Origin: Acidobacteria bacterium RIFCSPLOWO2_02_FULL_61_28
Lineage (GTDB): Bacteria > Acidobacteriota > Terriglobia > 2-12-FULL-54-10
Length of the DNA stretch: 32,009 nt
NCBI GenBank assembly: GCA_001767035.1
Contig: MEKR01000196.1
Location: 1 to 32,009, forward strand
Direction of reading: 5' to 3'
Below the pieces are notes generated by a model that did not search any database, was not told where the DNA came from, and worked only from the letters and a program-made list of their open reading frames with translations. The position numbers and the translations under genes are program-made. Below, in pieces: positions 14,421-22,850 of this stretch (the stretch's first letter is position 1; every line of letters begins with the position of its first letter).

Positions 14421-15506
14421 ATGAACACTTTACCAAAGCAAGCGCTGGTTGTGTGGGTTTTTGCGGTGGTAATCGGCGGGGTGTTCGCCCAGTTTTCCGG
14501 GGCGCAAGCGCCAGCCGCGCCACAGACGGCCGCGCAGGCTTTTAGAAATGTTGTGGTGCTCAAGGATTTGCCGTCCGAGCAGTTGGTTCCGACCATGCAG
14601 TACTTTGAGGCTGCGCTGGGGGTGGGGTGCAATCATTGCCATCTCCTGGCGCGCGATTTGGATGACAAACGGGAAAAGGCGGTTGCGCGGCAGATGATCC
14701 TGATGGTGGCCGAGATCAACAAGAACAGTTTTGGGGGACGGCACGAAGTCACCTGCTATACCTGCCATCGCGGGTCTGCGAAGCCGGTCGGAATCCCCCC
14801 TGCCGACGCTTTCCGGCCCCAGGAGCCGGGCGCAGGGAGGGAGGCGGAGGGCCTCCTGGACAAGTACTTGCTCTCGCTCGGCGGGATGGATGCGCTCCAG
14901 AAGATTTCCAGCCGTGTTGTGAAGGCCACCGCCACGGACTTCGCCGGCCGGAAGGTTGCCATGGAATATTTCTCCAAGTCGCCCGATAAAGGCACCATCA
15001 TCGCCCACGCTCCCAACGGCGATATCGTTCAGGCTTACACGGGAAATACCGGTTGGCTTCGCATTGCGGCCGGGCAGCCCCGCGATCTGCGGGGGGATGA
15101 ACTCGCCGCGGCCAGAATCGGAGACCAGCTTCTCTTTGCGGCGCGCCTGAAACCGAGCCTCACCGACTTGCGCACGGGGCCTGCGGAAAAAGTGGGCGAC
15201 CGGGAAACGAACGTCGTGCTCGGTACTCTGTACAACCGCGTGCCGCTCAAGCTGTACTTCGACAAGACCTCGGGGACGCTCCACCGCATCGTGTATTACG
15301 TGGAAACGGCAGTCGGGCCACTCCCCGCACAGATGGATTTTTCCGATTACCGCGATGCGGACGGCGTCAAGCTCGCGTACCGCTGGACGATCTCCCGTCC
15401 GCAGGCCCAAGGACTGCAGACGCTCCAGATTGACCAGTTGCAGCAAAACGTCCCCGTCGAAGATTCCCGATTTGCCAGACCCGGCGCGCCGATGGCTTCC
15501 AGATAA
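14421..15506 (+). CDS. Dihaem c-type cytochrome (photosynthetic reaction centre cytochrome c-like) with C-terminal extension
   Basis: An exported 361-aa redox protein. The signal peptide is at residues 1-29 (VVWVFAVVIGGVFAQFSGAQA). Two haem sites are seen, CNHCH (70-74) and CYTCHRG (112-118), separated by a helix with QMILMV that can supply a Met ligand. This is the pattern of the PRC-cytC family common in Acidobacteria. From about residue 135 a second domain follows (LLDKYLLSLGGMDALQKISS, then VPLKLYFDKTSGTLHRIVYYVETAVGPLP, then MDFSDYRDADGVKLAYRW). It resembles outer-membrane lipoprotein-carrier-like beta domains of secreted Acidobacteria proteins. GGAGAGGGGAGAAT precedes the ATG. It is probably a periplasmic electron carrier. 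Confidence 0.85.
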   Translation: MNTLPKQALVVWVFAVVIGGVFAQFSGAQAPAAPQTAAQAFRNVVVLKDLPSEQLVPTMQYFEAALGVGCNHCHLLARDLDDKREKAVARQMILMVAEINKNSFGGRHEVTCYTCHRGSAKPVGIPPADAFRPQEPGAGREAEGLLDKYLLSLGGMDALQKISSRVVKATATDFAGRKVAMEYFSKSPDKGTIIAHAPNGDIVQAYTGNTGWLRIAAGQPRDLRGDELAAARIGDQLLFAARLKPSLTDLRTGPAEKVGDRETNVVLGTLYNRVPLKLYFDKTSGTLHRIVYYVETAVGPLPAQMDFSDYRDADGVKLAYRWTISRPQAQGLQTLQIDQLQQNVPVEDSRFARPGAPMASR

Positions 15507-15690
15507 CGTCCGCCAGCGGGGTCAGAGCGGGTCCGGCATGGGCGGGATGGTCCTGGCGAGCCTGTGTACGGGAGGCCCACGCCTCCTTGTCGGGCAAAAC
15601 ACACTCTCTCCGGCTGCTTTCGGGACCGCGGGTATACAATTCAGCAGAGAATAGCGGTTTCTTGTTGGGACGCGCGTGACATTTCAAACG
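15507..15690. other. Non-coding stretch after the cytochrome
   Basis: The first part of a 578-bp gap before rfbB. It contains GGGAGGCCCACGCCTCC, a possible hairpin (about 15569-15587), and nothing else that I recognise. It leads into the apparent gene remnant at about 15690-15803. Confidence 0.4.
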
Positions 15691-15803
15691 CGGAGTCGGA
15701 TCATCGCCGGATTGACGTGGACCGGAACAATCCGAACCGCATCTGGTGGTCCGGGAATCTTTCCGGCCGGGTTGGCTACATGGAAGTATTGAACGCAAGA
15801 TAG
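15684..15803 (+). pseudogene. 3' remnant of a beta-propeller (streptogramin lyase/Vgb-like) gene
   Basis: The last 40 codons of an ORF read SDHRRIDVDRNNPNRIWWSG, then NLSGRVGYMEVL and a TAG stop. The pattern DxxNPNRIWW followed by RVGYMEV is that of the final blade of SMP-30/virginiamycin-B-lyase-like propellers, which are common in Acidobacteria. Nothing upstream in frame resembles the other blades, so I read this as a decayed gene end. A strong terminator follows 23 bases later, fitting the 3' end of a once transcribed gene. The family call is tentative. Confidence 0.35.
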
Positions 15804-15826
15804 TAGCGAGAGTCTGAAACGGGCAC

Positions 15827-15865
15827 GGCCCTCCGCAGGCACTATCCTGCGGGGGGCCTTTTTTT
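15827..15865 (+). terminator. Strong rho-independent terminator
   Basis: GGCCCTCCGCAGG (15827-15839) pairs with CCTGCGGGGGGCC (15846-15858) over 13 positions with one G-U pair, around a CACTAT loop, and is followed by seven Ts (15859-15865). It is orphaned: the only coding sequence before it is the propeller remnant. Confidence 0.88.
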
Positions 15866-16084
15866 GGAAGTCGCAGGCAATGACCGTGGGTCTGGCCTGA
15901 TGGCTGGAACTCTTACCCATCGGTCTTGCGGCGAATGACCCGACGGACCGGTTCCGGGCCCTGCCGCCCCCTTATGATAGACTGGCGTGGAGTGGATGTG
16001 CGGGGAGATGCGTCGTGTCCGATCGGTTCAGATGGTTTGCGGAAGCATCCCAATCCCGCCGGACGCGGAATTCAGAGGCGCGGA

Positions 16085-17101
16085 ATGAAACTCCTGGTTA
16101 CGGGCGGAGCCGGATTCATCGGCTCCAACTTCGTTCGGTATTGGCTGCGAGACCACCCGTCGGATCGAATCGTCAACATTGACAAACTGACCTATGCCGG
16201 CAACCGGCAAAACCTGGAGGGTGTGTCCCCGGGGCACGAACTGGTCTGCGAAGACATCGCCGAGGCGAACCTGGAAGAACAGATGGAAGGCGTTGAGGCG
16301 GTGTTCCATTTTGCCGCCGAGTCGCACGTGGACCGCAGCATAGACTCGGCGGATGTGTTTGTCCGAACCAACGTGCTCGGAACACAGCGGCTGCTCGAAG
16401 CGGCGCGCCGGCGGCGGATCGCACGGTTTGTCCTGATCAGCACCGATGAAGTCTACGGGGCGCTGGGCGATTCCGGCGATTTCACCGAGGACGCTCCTTT
16501 TCGTCCCAACAGCCCGTACGCCGCCACCAAAGCAGCGGCGGACCTGCTCGCCCGTTCCTATTTCAAGACGTATCAGTTCCCCGTCATCGTTACGCGCGCC
16601 TGCAATAATTATGGCCCGTATCAACACCCCGAAAAGATGATTCCCCTGATGACCACCAATGCTCTGAACGGCCTTCCGCTTCCGGTCTATGGGGAGGGAG
16701 CGCAGGTGCGGGAGTGGATTCACGTCGAGGATCACTGCCGGGCGTTGGAAGCTGTTCTCCGACGCGGGCGTCCCGGCGAGGTGTACAACCTCGGCAGCGG
16801 GTACCGGAGCACGAACCTGGAGTTGGTTCAGATGATCTTGCGGCTTCTCGACAAGCCCGCGAGCCTGATCCGGTTTGTGGCGGACCGCCCAGGCCATGAT
16901 TTTCGCTACGCCTTGGATTCCGCCAAAGCTCATCGGGAACTCGGCTGGGAACCGCAGATCGCCTTGGAGGCCGGTCTGGAACAGACCCTCCGGTGGTACC
17001 GCGACAATCACGAGTGGGTCCGGTCCGCCCGGGGCGATTCCTACCAACAGTATTACTCCCAAATGTATGAGAACCGGGAAGGCTACCGGCAGAACCTGTA
17101 G
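16085..17101 (+). CDS. rfbB: dTDP-glucose 4,6-dehydratase
   Basis: An NAD-dependent extended SDR enzyme that converts dTDP-glucose to dTDP-4-keto-6-deoxyglucose for dTDP-rhamnose and other deoxysugars. The Rossmann motif TGGAGFIGSNF is at residues 6-16. NIDKLTYAGNRQNLEG near 33, HFAAESHVDRSI near 79 and STDEVYG near 119 (the dehydratase Thr-Asp-Glu triad) are present. PNSPYAATKAAADLL near 140 carries the YxxxK dyad. Length is 338 aa, as for RfbB. The ATG at 16085 gives the MKLLVTGGAGFIG N-terminus; an upstream extension adds only unrelated residues. No other dTDP-rhamnose genes are adjacent, so it stands alone here. Confidence 0.95.
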   Translation: MKLLVTGGAGFIGSNFVRYWLRDHPSDRIVNIDKLTYAGNRQNLEGVSPGHELVCEDIAEANLEEQMEGVEAVFHFAAESHVDRSIDSADVFVRTNVLGTQRLLEAARRRRIARFVLISTDEVYGALGDSGDFTEDAPFRPNSPYAATKAAADLLARSYFKTYQFPVIVTRACNNYGPYQHPEKMIPLMTTNALNGLPLPVYGEGAQVREWIHVEDHCRALEAVLRRGRPGEVYNLGSGYRSTNLELVQMILRLLDKPASLIRFVADRPGHDFRYALDSAKAHRELGWEPQIALEAGLEQTLRWYRDNHEWVRSARGDSYQQYYSQMYENREGYRQNL

Positions 17102-17227
17102 CGGGAACGAATCGTTCGCGTCATAGCTTCTCCCGGTTTTGTTTCGGAAGCGCTGTTCGGGAGTGGCAGGCGACTGCGTTGGCCACCTTACGGGCGCGTC
17201 CCGCAAAACAGCTCTCCGGCTTTTTGC

Positions 17228-17233
17228 TATAAT
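17228..17233 (+). promoter_or_regulatory. TATAAT -10 box upstream of the TPR gene
   Basis: A perfect TATAAT hexamer lies 32 bases before the ATG at 17265. There is no good -35 box at the expected distance, so this is a partial promoter match only. Confidence 0.45.
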
Positions 17234-17264
17234 CAAAAGGAGTGAAACTCAACGCGAGGCTCGG

Positions 17265-18884
17265 ATGAAATCGTTCCTGGTAGCGGTGCTTGCCGGTGTT
17301 TTGTGGGGCTCGGCGCTCTGGGCTCAATTTGATGTCGGAGTCGTTCTGCCCTTTGAGAACAATACCCGGGACCCGAACCTCGACTGGATCAGTGCGAGTT
17401 TCGTTGAGGTTCTCTCCTCGCACCTGGCGTCTCCGCGCTTCATGATGCTGGACCGCCGCGAGCGCGCAGCCGCGTTTGACAGCCTGGGCATCCCCGCCAA
17501 TGCCGACATCCTGAGCGATGCGACCATCTACAAGGTTGCGCAGGCGCTGGATGCCAGCAAAGTCGTCCTGGGAAATTACGATTCCGCGAACGGCGTCTTC
17601 ACAGCCACGGCCCAGGTGCTCGAAATGGACGGTCCCGGCCTGAGTCCGAAATTCGCCGAATCGGGTCCGCTGACGAATCTGTTTCAGATCCAGGCCGGCC
17701 TGTCCTGGCAAATTCAGCGGTGGCTGCGGCCCAACCTTTCCATCTCCAAGGGCCAATACGTCCGGGAGCATCCGGGACCGCGCCTGGATGCTTTTGAAAA
17801 TTACCTCCGGGGTTTGACCGCCAAGAGTCGGGCCCAGCAAATCCGCTACTACCGTGCGGCCTTGCGCCTGGACCCTGGCTTTACCACCCCCGCTTTCGAG
17901 CTGGGGATGCTTTATTTCCGCGACCGGGACTACCCGACCAGCATCCTGTGGTTCTCGAAACTTCGGCGAGGCGATCCGGATTATCTCGAGACGAACTATT
18001 TCCTCGGGCTGGCTTATTTGTATCGGGAACAATATGAGCGTTCGGCGGCCGCTTTCCGGGTGGTGGAACAACAATTGCCGCTGAATGAGGTGTACAACAA
18101 CCTGGGGATCGCGCTGATGCGCCAGGCCCGGCCGGGCGCCGTGCCGTATTTTGAGAAAGCCGTGCAGAGCGATCCGAACGATCCGGACTACCAGTTCAAC
18201 CTGGGTTACGCCTACTGGAAGCGGGGGAGTTGGGGGCAGGCCATCCTGCCCTTGCGGAGGGCGCTCCAGCGGGGCAACTCCCCGGCGGGGCGCGTGATCT
18301 ACATGCAGTGCCTTCAGAAGGCCGGGCAGCTCGAAGAAAGCGCGCGGCAGATGCGTCTGCTCCAGCAACAGAACCCGGAGTGGAGCGCGAACCCGGATCC
18401 CAAACTGCTCGAAAAGCTCGAACGCCCCAAGAACAATTACGACGGAGCCAGCTTCCGCCAGCTCCGGATGCTGCGGCAAATTCAGGCGGAATTGAAACAC
18501 TCCAAGTTTGCGCCCGCCGACCATGCCTCGCTCCATTATCAGCAGGCGGTGCAGTTTCTGGATCGCGGCGCTGACCGCGAAGCAATCGAGGAACTTTACC
18601 TAGTCATTGAGTACGATCCCGAGGAGGCCAACGCCTACCGGGACCTGGCCCGAATTTACACCAAGACCCTGCAGTGGGAAGAGGCGTTGAAGGCTCTCAA
18701 CCAATCCATCGAGCGAGAGCCCACGGCCGAGGATTACCTCCTGCTGGCGAGAATCTATATGTTGCAGGGGAAGCTGGAGGAGGCCCGCGTCCAGTTAAAT
18801 ACCGCCTTTGTGCTGGAGCCTTCCAGCCCCGCAGCCGCGACGTTACGAGAGGAGTTGAATGCCAAAAGCCTCCCCCGTCCCTAA
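17265..18884 (+). CDS. Secreted TPR-repeat protein
   Basis: A 539-aa exported protein. The signal peptide is residues 1-20 (SFLVAVLAGVLWGSALWAQ). Residues about 22-165 form a globular domain (FDVGVVLPFENNTRDPNLDWIS, LASPRFMMLDRRERAAAFDSLGIP, ADILSDATIYKVAQALDASKVVLGNY). This matches the CsgG/TolB-like domain seen N-terminal to TPR arrays, which senses or assembles envelope structures. From about 185 there are at least eight TPR-like helical repeats (for example LNEVYNNLGIALMRQARPGAVPYFEKAV, then YQFNLGYAYWKRGSWGQAI). The ATG at 17265 follows a TATAAT. Its stop overlaps the next gene by 26 bases, so it is translationally coupled to the nfeD-SPFH unit. Confidence 0.85.
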   Translation: MKSFLVAVLAGVLWGSALWAQFDVGVVLPFENNTRDPNLDWISASFVEVLSSHLASPRFMMLDRRERAAAFDSLGIPANADILSDATIYKVAQALDASKVVLGNYDSANGVFTATAQVLEMDGPGLSPKFAESGPLTNLFQIQAGLSWQIQRWLRPNLSISKGQYVREHPGPRLDAFENYLRGLTAKSRAQQIRYYRAALRLDPGFTTPAFELGMLYFRDRDYPTSILWFSKLRRGDPDYLETNYFLGLAYLYREQYERSAAAFRVVEQQLPLNEVYNNLGIALMRQARPGAVPYFEKAVQSDPNDPDYQFNLGYAYWKRGSWGQAILPLRRALQRGNSPAGRVIYMQCLQKAGQLEESARQMRLLQQQNPEWSANPDPKLLEKLERPKNNYDGASFRQLRMLRQIQAELKHSKFAPADHASLHYQQAVQFLDRGADREAIEELYLVIEYDPEEANAYRDLARIYTKTLQWEEALKALNQSIEREPTAEDYLLLARIYMLQGKLEEARVQLNTAFVLEPSSPAAATLREELNAKSLPRP

Positions 18885-20262
18885 GACCGATGGCGCGGTG
18901 AGCATGCCGGTGAAGTTTCTCTTGCGCGCCGCCTTGTTTTCTCTCCTGCTGGCCGTTTCCCTGCGGGCGCAGGCCCCGCAGATAATGGAGATTCCCCTCG
19001 AGGGAATGATCCATCCCATCTCGGCCGAATACGTCACGGCGGGCATGGAGCAGGCCATCGGCCAGCGGGTCAACTTGATCCTCATCCCATTGAGCACCCC
19101 GGGCGGCCTCGATACGTCCATGCGCCAGATCATCGAGAAGATCATCTCCAGCCCGGTACCCGTCGTGGTGTACGTGGCTCCGAGCGGCACCCGCGCGGCT
19201 TCGGCCGGGTTTTTCCTCCTGCTCTCGGCGGACGTGGCCGCTATGTCTCCGGGAACCAACACCGGCGCGGCTCACCCGGTATTCTTTGGCGGCGGGCAAA
19301 TGGATGACGTCATGAAGGAGAAGGTGAAAAATGACGCCGCCGCCTACCTCCGCAGCATCGCCGGCAAACGCGGCCGCAATGTCGTTGTGGCCGAGAAAGG
19401 AGTTACGGAGAGCAAGTCGTGGACGGAAGGCGAAGCGCTCAAAGATCGGTTGATAGACATCGTAGCCGCGGACCGGGCCGAGCTGCTGCAAAAACTCGAC
19501 GGCTATGAGGTAACCCGCTTTGACGGCAAGAAAGAGGTGCTCCACCTCAAGGACGCGCAAATCCAGGTGTACGCTCCCAGCTTCCGGCAAACGTTTCTCT
19601 CGAGGATTCTCGACCCCAATATCGCCTTCATCCTGCTCATCCTCGGGATTCTCGGTCTGTACGTGGAGTTCTCCAATCCGGGACTGATCCTGCCGGGAGT
19701 CGCGGGAGGGATCGCGCTGATCCTGGGCTTGTTTGCATTATCACTGCTTCCGGTCAACTGGGCCGGCGCGGCGCTGATTCTACTGGCGATTGTCTTTTTC
19801 GTGCTGGAAGCGAAATTTGCCACCCACGGAATTCTGGCGGCCGGGGGAGTGCTGTCCATGGTCCTGGGAGCGTTGATGCTTATCAACACGCGCTTGCCGG
19901 GCGCCCAGATTACCCTGGTGACGGCGCTCTCCGTGGCGTTTCCGTTCGGCCTCATCACGGTGTTTCTGTTGCGGCTGGTCATTCGTGCCCGCCACCTCAA
20001 GGTTGCCACCGGGGAGATGGCTCTCATTGGGGAAATCGGCCAGGTGGAAAGCGCCCTGGCTCCCCACGGCAAAGTCTACGTCCATGGAGAACTCTGGGAC
20101 GCGATCAGTCCGGAGCCGGTTCCTCCGGGAGGCCTCATTCGAGTGAAATCCCTCGAAGGCCTGACCTTGCAGGTGGAGCCCGTCAATTCCCATCCCCTTC
20201 ACCCCAAATCCGATCCCCAGACCCAATCGGGATCAAGCCAAGAAACCACGAAAGGAGTCTAG
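18859..20262 (+). CDS. NfeD-type membrane serine protease (ClpP-class, long form)
   Basis: A 467-aa membrane-bound S49-type protease that typically works with a stomatin partner. After a signal sequence (about 17-38) comes the protease domain: IPLSTPGGLDTSM near 76-88, GTRAASAGFF with the nucleophile Ser115, and a conserved Lys near 155 in KEKVKNDAAAYLRS. Residues about 245-385 hold four or five membrane helices, followed by an NfeD OB-fold (MALIGEIGQVESALAPHGKVYVHGELWDA) near 395-440. The ATG at 18859 is preferred: GAGAGGAGTTGA precedes it and it overlaps the TPR gene. An alternative start at 18904 has no good ribosome binding site. The stomatin gene follows after 4 bases. Confidence 0.93.
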   Translation: MPKASPVPKTDGAVSMPVKFLLRAALFSLLLAVSLRAQAPQIMEIPLEGMIHPISAEYVTAGMEQAIGQRVNLILIPLSTPGGLDTSMRQIIEKIISSPVPVVVYVAPSGTRAASAGFFLLLSADVAAMSPGTNTGAAHPVFFGGGQMDDVMKEKVKNDAAAYLRSIAGKRGRNVVVAEKGVTESKSWTEGEALKDRLIDIVAADRAELLQKLDGYEVTRFDGKKEVLHLKDAQIQVYAPSFRQTFLSRILDPNIAFILLILGILGLYVEFSNPGLILPGVAGGIALILGLFALSLLPVNWAGAALILLAIVFFVLEAKFATHGILAAGGVLSMVLGALMLINTRLPGAQITLVTALSVAFPFGLITVFLLRLVIRARHLKVATGEMALIGEIGQVESALAPHGKVYVHGELWDAISPEPVPPGGLIRVKSLEGLTLQVEPVNSHPLHPKSDPQTQSGSSQETTKGV

Positions 20263-20266
20263 TCCA

Positions 20267-21070
20267 ATGCAGTTGCCACTTTCTTTTACGGCCGTGGGTA
20301 TCGCCATCATTCTGATTTATCTTCTCTCTTCGATCAAGATCCTTTCCGAATACGAGCGGGGGGTGATCTTCCGCCTGGGACGCCTGCTCCCCCAGGCCAA
20401 AGGCCCCGGAGTTGTCCTGGTATTTGCGCCCATTGACCGGTTGGTGCGCATTTCGCTCCGCCTGATCACCATGGAAGTTCCTCCCCAGGAAACCATCTCG
20501 CGCGATAACGTCACGGTGAAAGTCAACGCCGTGGTTTATTTCCGCGTGATTGACGCCAACCGGGCCGTCGTGGAAGTGGAGAATTATCTCTACGCCACGG
20601 GCCAACTGGCGCAGACCACATTGCGCAGCGTCATCGGCGAAGTCGAACTGGACGAACTGCTCAGCCAGCGGGAAAAACTGAATGAGAAGTTGCAAGCCAT
20701 CCTGGACCTGCACACTGCGCCCTGGGGCGTGAAGGTCTCCAAGGTGGAGATGAAACAGGTGGAACTTCCCGCCGAGATGGTGCGCGCGATCTCCAAGCAG
20801 GCCGAGGCCGAACGGGAGAAGCGGGCCAAGATTATCCATGCCGATGGAGAGCTGTCCGCCTCAAAGAAATTGGGCGAGGCTGCCGCCGTCCTGGCCCAGA
20901 ATCCGGTTTCCATCCAATTGCGATACTTGCAGACGCTGACGGAGATCGGAGTGGAAAAGAACACCACGATTGTTTTCCCCTTGCCGGTGGACATCTTTGC
21001 AAAGCTCCTCGCCCGCTTGGACGCGCCTACAGGCGGCGCTCCCCCGGCCTCCGGGACACGCGGGACCTAA
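20267..21070 (+). CDS. SPFH/stomatin-like membrane protein
   Basis: A 267-aa band-7 protein. An N-terminal membrane helix (residues 5-22) precedes IKILSEYERGVIFRLGRLL, the stomatin signature. The SPFH core follows (FAPIDRLVRISLRLITMEVPPQETISRDNVTVKVNAVVYFRV, near 60-100), then an alanine/glutamate-rich coiled region (ISKQAEAEREKRAKIIHADGEL). A Pro/Gly-rich tail closes it. It is the standard partner of the upstream NfeD protease: together they form an oligomeric membrane microdomain scaffold with the proteolytic C-terminal cleavage known for the stomatin-STOPP pair. AAGGAG precedes the ATG by 9 bases. Confidence 0.95.
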   Translation: MQLPLSFTAVGIAIILIYLLSSIKILSEYERGVIFRLGRLLPQAKGPGVVLVFAPIDRLVRISLRLITMEVPPQETISRDNVTVKVNAVVYFRVIDANRAVVEVENYLYATGQLAQTTLRSVIGEVELDELLSQREKLNEKLQAILDLHTAPWGVKVSKVEMKQVELPAEMVRAISKQAEAEREKRAKIIHADGELSASKKLGEAAAVLAQNPVSIQLRYLQTLTEIGVEKNTTIVFPLPVDIFAKLLARLDAPTGGAPPASGTRGT

Positions 21071-21142
21071 TCGCGCGGTTGGGCCAATCGCCATCCCGCC
21101 GCGCCGCGGGAACTTGGACTTCAGAGGGAGAAGCACGGGATC

Positions 21143-21796
21143 ATGCCAAAGAACGCGGACCGGCCGGGAGAGTTGATCCTGGAAAATCGGCAGTTGCTCC
21201 TGATTTTCTTTGGGATTGTCGCGCTCTGCGGAATCTTCTTTGCGCTCGGCTACATCGTCGGCCGCAATACTCTCTCTCCTTCCGCGACCGCAGCGCAGGC
21301 CGAGGCCGGCGGCCCGGAGGGAGTAGGGAAACCCAGCCCGATGCCCCCGGCTGCCTACCTTAGCCAGGGCCAGCCGGGAACCCCAAGTGGGGAAGGACCG
21401 TCGCCCCCCCCACCCGAACTGAATTTCGATCAGAGTCTCGGCGAAACCACCCCGGAGGCCCGGCTGGTTCCTCCGGAATCGGCGGGCACTCCCGCCGGCG
21501 CCTCCCCGCCCAATCAACCCAGCCAACAGAATCAGCCAAGCGATTCGGCGAAGCCATCGGGAATTCAACCGCCTCCTCCCGGAATCCTTGTTCAAGTTTC
21601 CGCCCTCACGCGCCAAGAGGACGCCCAGGCGCTGGTCCAACTGCTCAAGGAAAAGAAGCTGCCCGTCCTGGTGACTTCCGGGACAGGCGATGCTCTCTTT
21701 CACGTCGTGGTGGGACCGTATCAAACCGAGAGGGAAGCGCAGCAAGTGAAGAAGACGCTCGAAGAGGACGGGTTCCAGCCAATCATCAAGCGCTGA
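21143..21796 (+). CDS. SPOR-domain membrane protein
   Basis: A 217-aa bitopic protein. A short cytoplasmic N-terminus precedes a membrane helix at about 19-40 (LLLIFFGIVALCGIFFALGYIV). A long Pro/Gly/Ala/Gln-rich linker covers about 45-140. A C-terminal SPOR domain (residues about 145-217: LVQVSALTRQEDAQALVQLL, then LFHVVVGPYQTEREAQQVKKTL) binds denuded glycan strands at the septum. This architecture is that of FtsN-like or DedD-like division proteins and of many SPOR proteins in this group. The gap of 72 bp after the stomatin gene allows the same transcript. The 3' end faces coaE convergently. Confidence 0.88.
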   Translation: MPKNADRPGELILENRQLLLIFFGIVALCGIFFALGYIVGRNTLSPSATAAQAEAGGPEGVGKPSPMPPAAYLSQGQPGTPSGEGPSPPPPELNFDQSLGETTPEARLVPPESAGTPAGASPPNQPSQQNQPSDSAKPSGIQPPPPGILVQVSALTRQEDAQALVQLLKEKKLPVLVTSGTGDALFHVVVGPYQTEREAQQVKKTLEEDGFQPIIKR

Positions 21797-21847
21797 ATCC
21801 CGTTTTCTTTTGGGCGGGACTTTCGTTCGGGTTGCGAGTGACCTGGG

Positions 21848-22474
21848 CTACCGGACCGGCCGAGGCTGGGCCGTTGCCAGGGCGCGGAGCTGGGCACAGA
21901 CTTCGTCCACTTGGCGCTCGGTCTCTTCGAGCGACCCCGTGGTGTCAATCACGTAATCGGCCAGCCGCTTCTTCTCTTCTCCCGGCATCTGCGCGGCCAT
22001 GCGGCGCTGAATGTCCTCAACCGAAATGTTGGACTTGGCGCGGTAGCGTTCCACCTGCTGCTCAGGACGGCACCAGACCACGATCATCTTGTCAAAGCGG
22101 CGGTTCTGGCCAGCCTCAAACAGAACGGCCGATTCCACCAGAACGATCGCGTTGGGGTCCTTCTGCCGCTGCGCGAACACCTGGCGGTCAATCTCGCGGA
22201 GCACCGGGGCGTGGACAATCGCATTCAAGTGCTTCAGTTTTTCGAGGTCATGAAAGACGATCTCGGCAAGCTTGGCGCGATTGAGCTGCCCGCTGGCCCC
22301 GATTACCTCCGGACCGAACCCGCTGACAATGCGGTCATAGACGACGTTGCCGGGCTGCATCAAATTGCGCCCGATTTCATCCGAGTCAATCGTGACGGCT
22401 TGGCGCGCCGCAAACATCGCGGCCACCGCCGACTTGCCGCACCCAATGCCCCCGGTCAATCCCGCAGAAATCAT
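21848..22474 (-). CDS. coaE: Dephospho-CoA kinase
   Basis: Catalyses the last step of CoA synthesis, ATP-dependent 3'-phosphorylation of dephospho-CoA. The P-loop GGIGCGKS is at residues 8-15, DSDEIGRNLMQPG near 30-42 holds the catalytic Asp, and VLVESAVLFEAG near 110 and MIVVWCRPEQQVERYRAK near 129 follow, with the lid region RRMAAQMPGEEKK. A 208-aa product starts at the ATG at 22474, preceded by GAGG; a GTG 33 bases further upstream has no usable ribosome binding site. It is convergent with the SPOR gene and stands alone on this strand here. Confidence 0.95.
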   Translation of the reverse strand: MISAGLTGGIGCGKSAVAAMFAARQAVTIDSDEIGRNLMQPGNVVYDRIVSGFGPEVIGASGQLNRAKLAEIVFHDLEKLKHLNAIVHAPVLREIDRQVFAQRQKDPNAIVLVESAVLFEAGQNRRFDKMIVVWCRPEQQVERYRAKSNISVEDIQRRMAAQMPGEEKKRLADYVIDTTGSLEETERQVDEVCAQLRALATAQPRPVR

Positions 22475-22850
22475 ACCCCCAGCCTCGTAGTGTTTGAGTT
22501 CGAACACTCCCTGCGCTCAGGGCGCCGGGAGCCTATCATTCTAACACGCCTCGGCGGCGCATCGCGGAACGGGCATTCTTGCTGTCGCCTAAAAAGATTC
22601 GGGAATGGTGCTCCGGGAAGAAAAAACACCCTGGAACGACTGCCGGGTCCGCATATCAGGAAGAGCTCCCTGCTTTCCCTCCCGGCAGCCGTGCCAGGGT
22701 GATCTAATCATCAGTGTTTGAACCACTGTAATTGTAAGCAAGCGGCAGACCAAATGCCGCGTAAAGTTAACTCCTTTTTCACAAAGAGGTTAGGAGGGAG
22801 CGCCCGGCACCGCAGAATGTCTTGGGCGGGACATTTTGCCTCGGGGCGTG
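22475..22850. other. Intergenic region between coaE and the sigma-54 regulator
   Basis: About 375 bp on the 3' side of the response-regulator gene and upstream of coaE. It holds two inverted repeats near its left-strand end: AATGTC-N8-GACATT (22816-22835) and CGTGTCA-AGA-TGACACG (22847-22863, covering the regulator's stop). It also has a GTGTTTGAGTTCGAACAC partial palindrome near 22491-22508 at the coaE start. No ORF or RNA gene is recognised. Confidence 0.5.

Noticed and set aside
15564-15803. A complete 79-aa gene before the terminator
   Set aside because: Only the last 40 codons look protein-like; the rest reads as random sequence, so a remnant is more likely.
17121-18536. Long - strand ORF opposite the TPR gene (471 aa)
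   Set aside because: Antisense shadow; the + strand reading has a signal peptide and clear TPR repeats.
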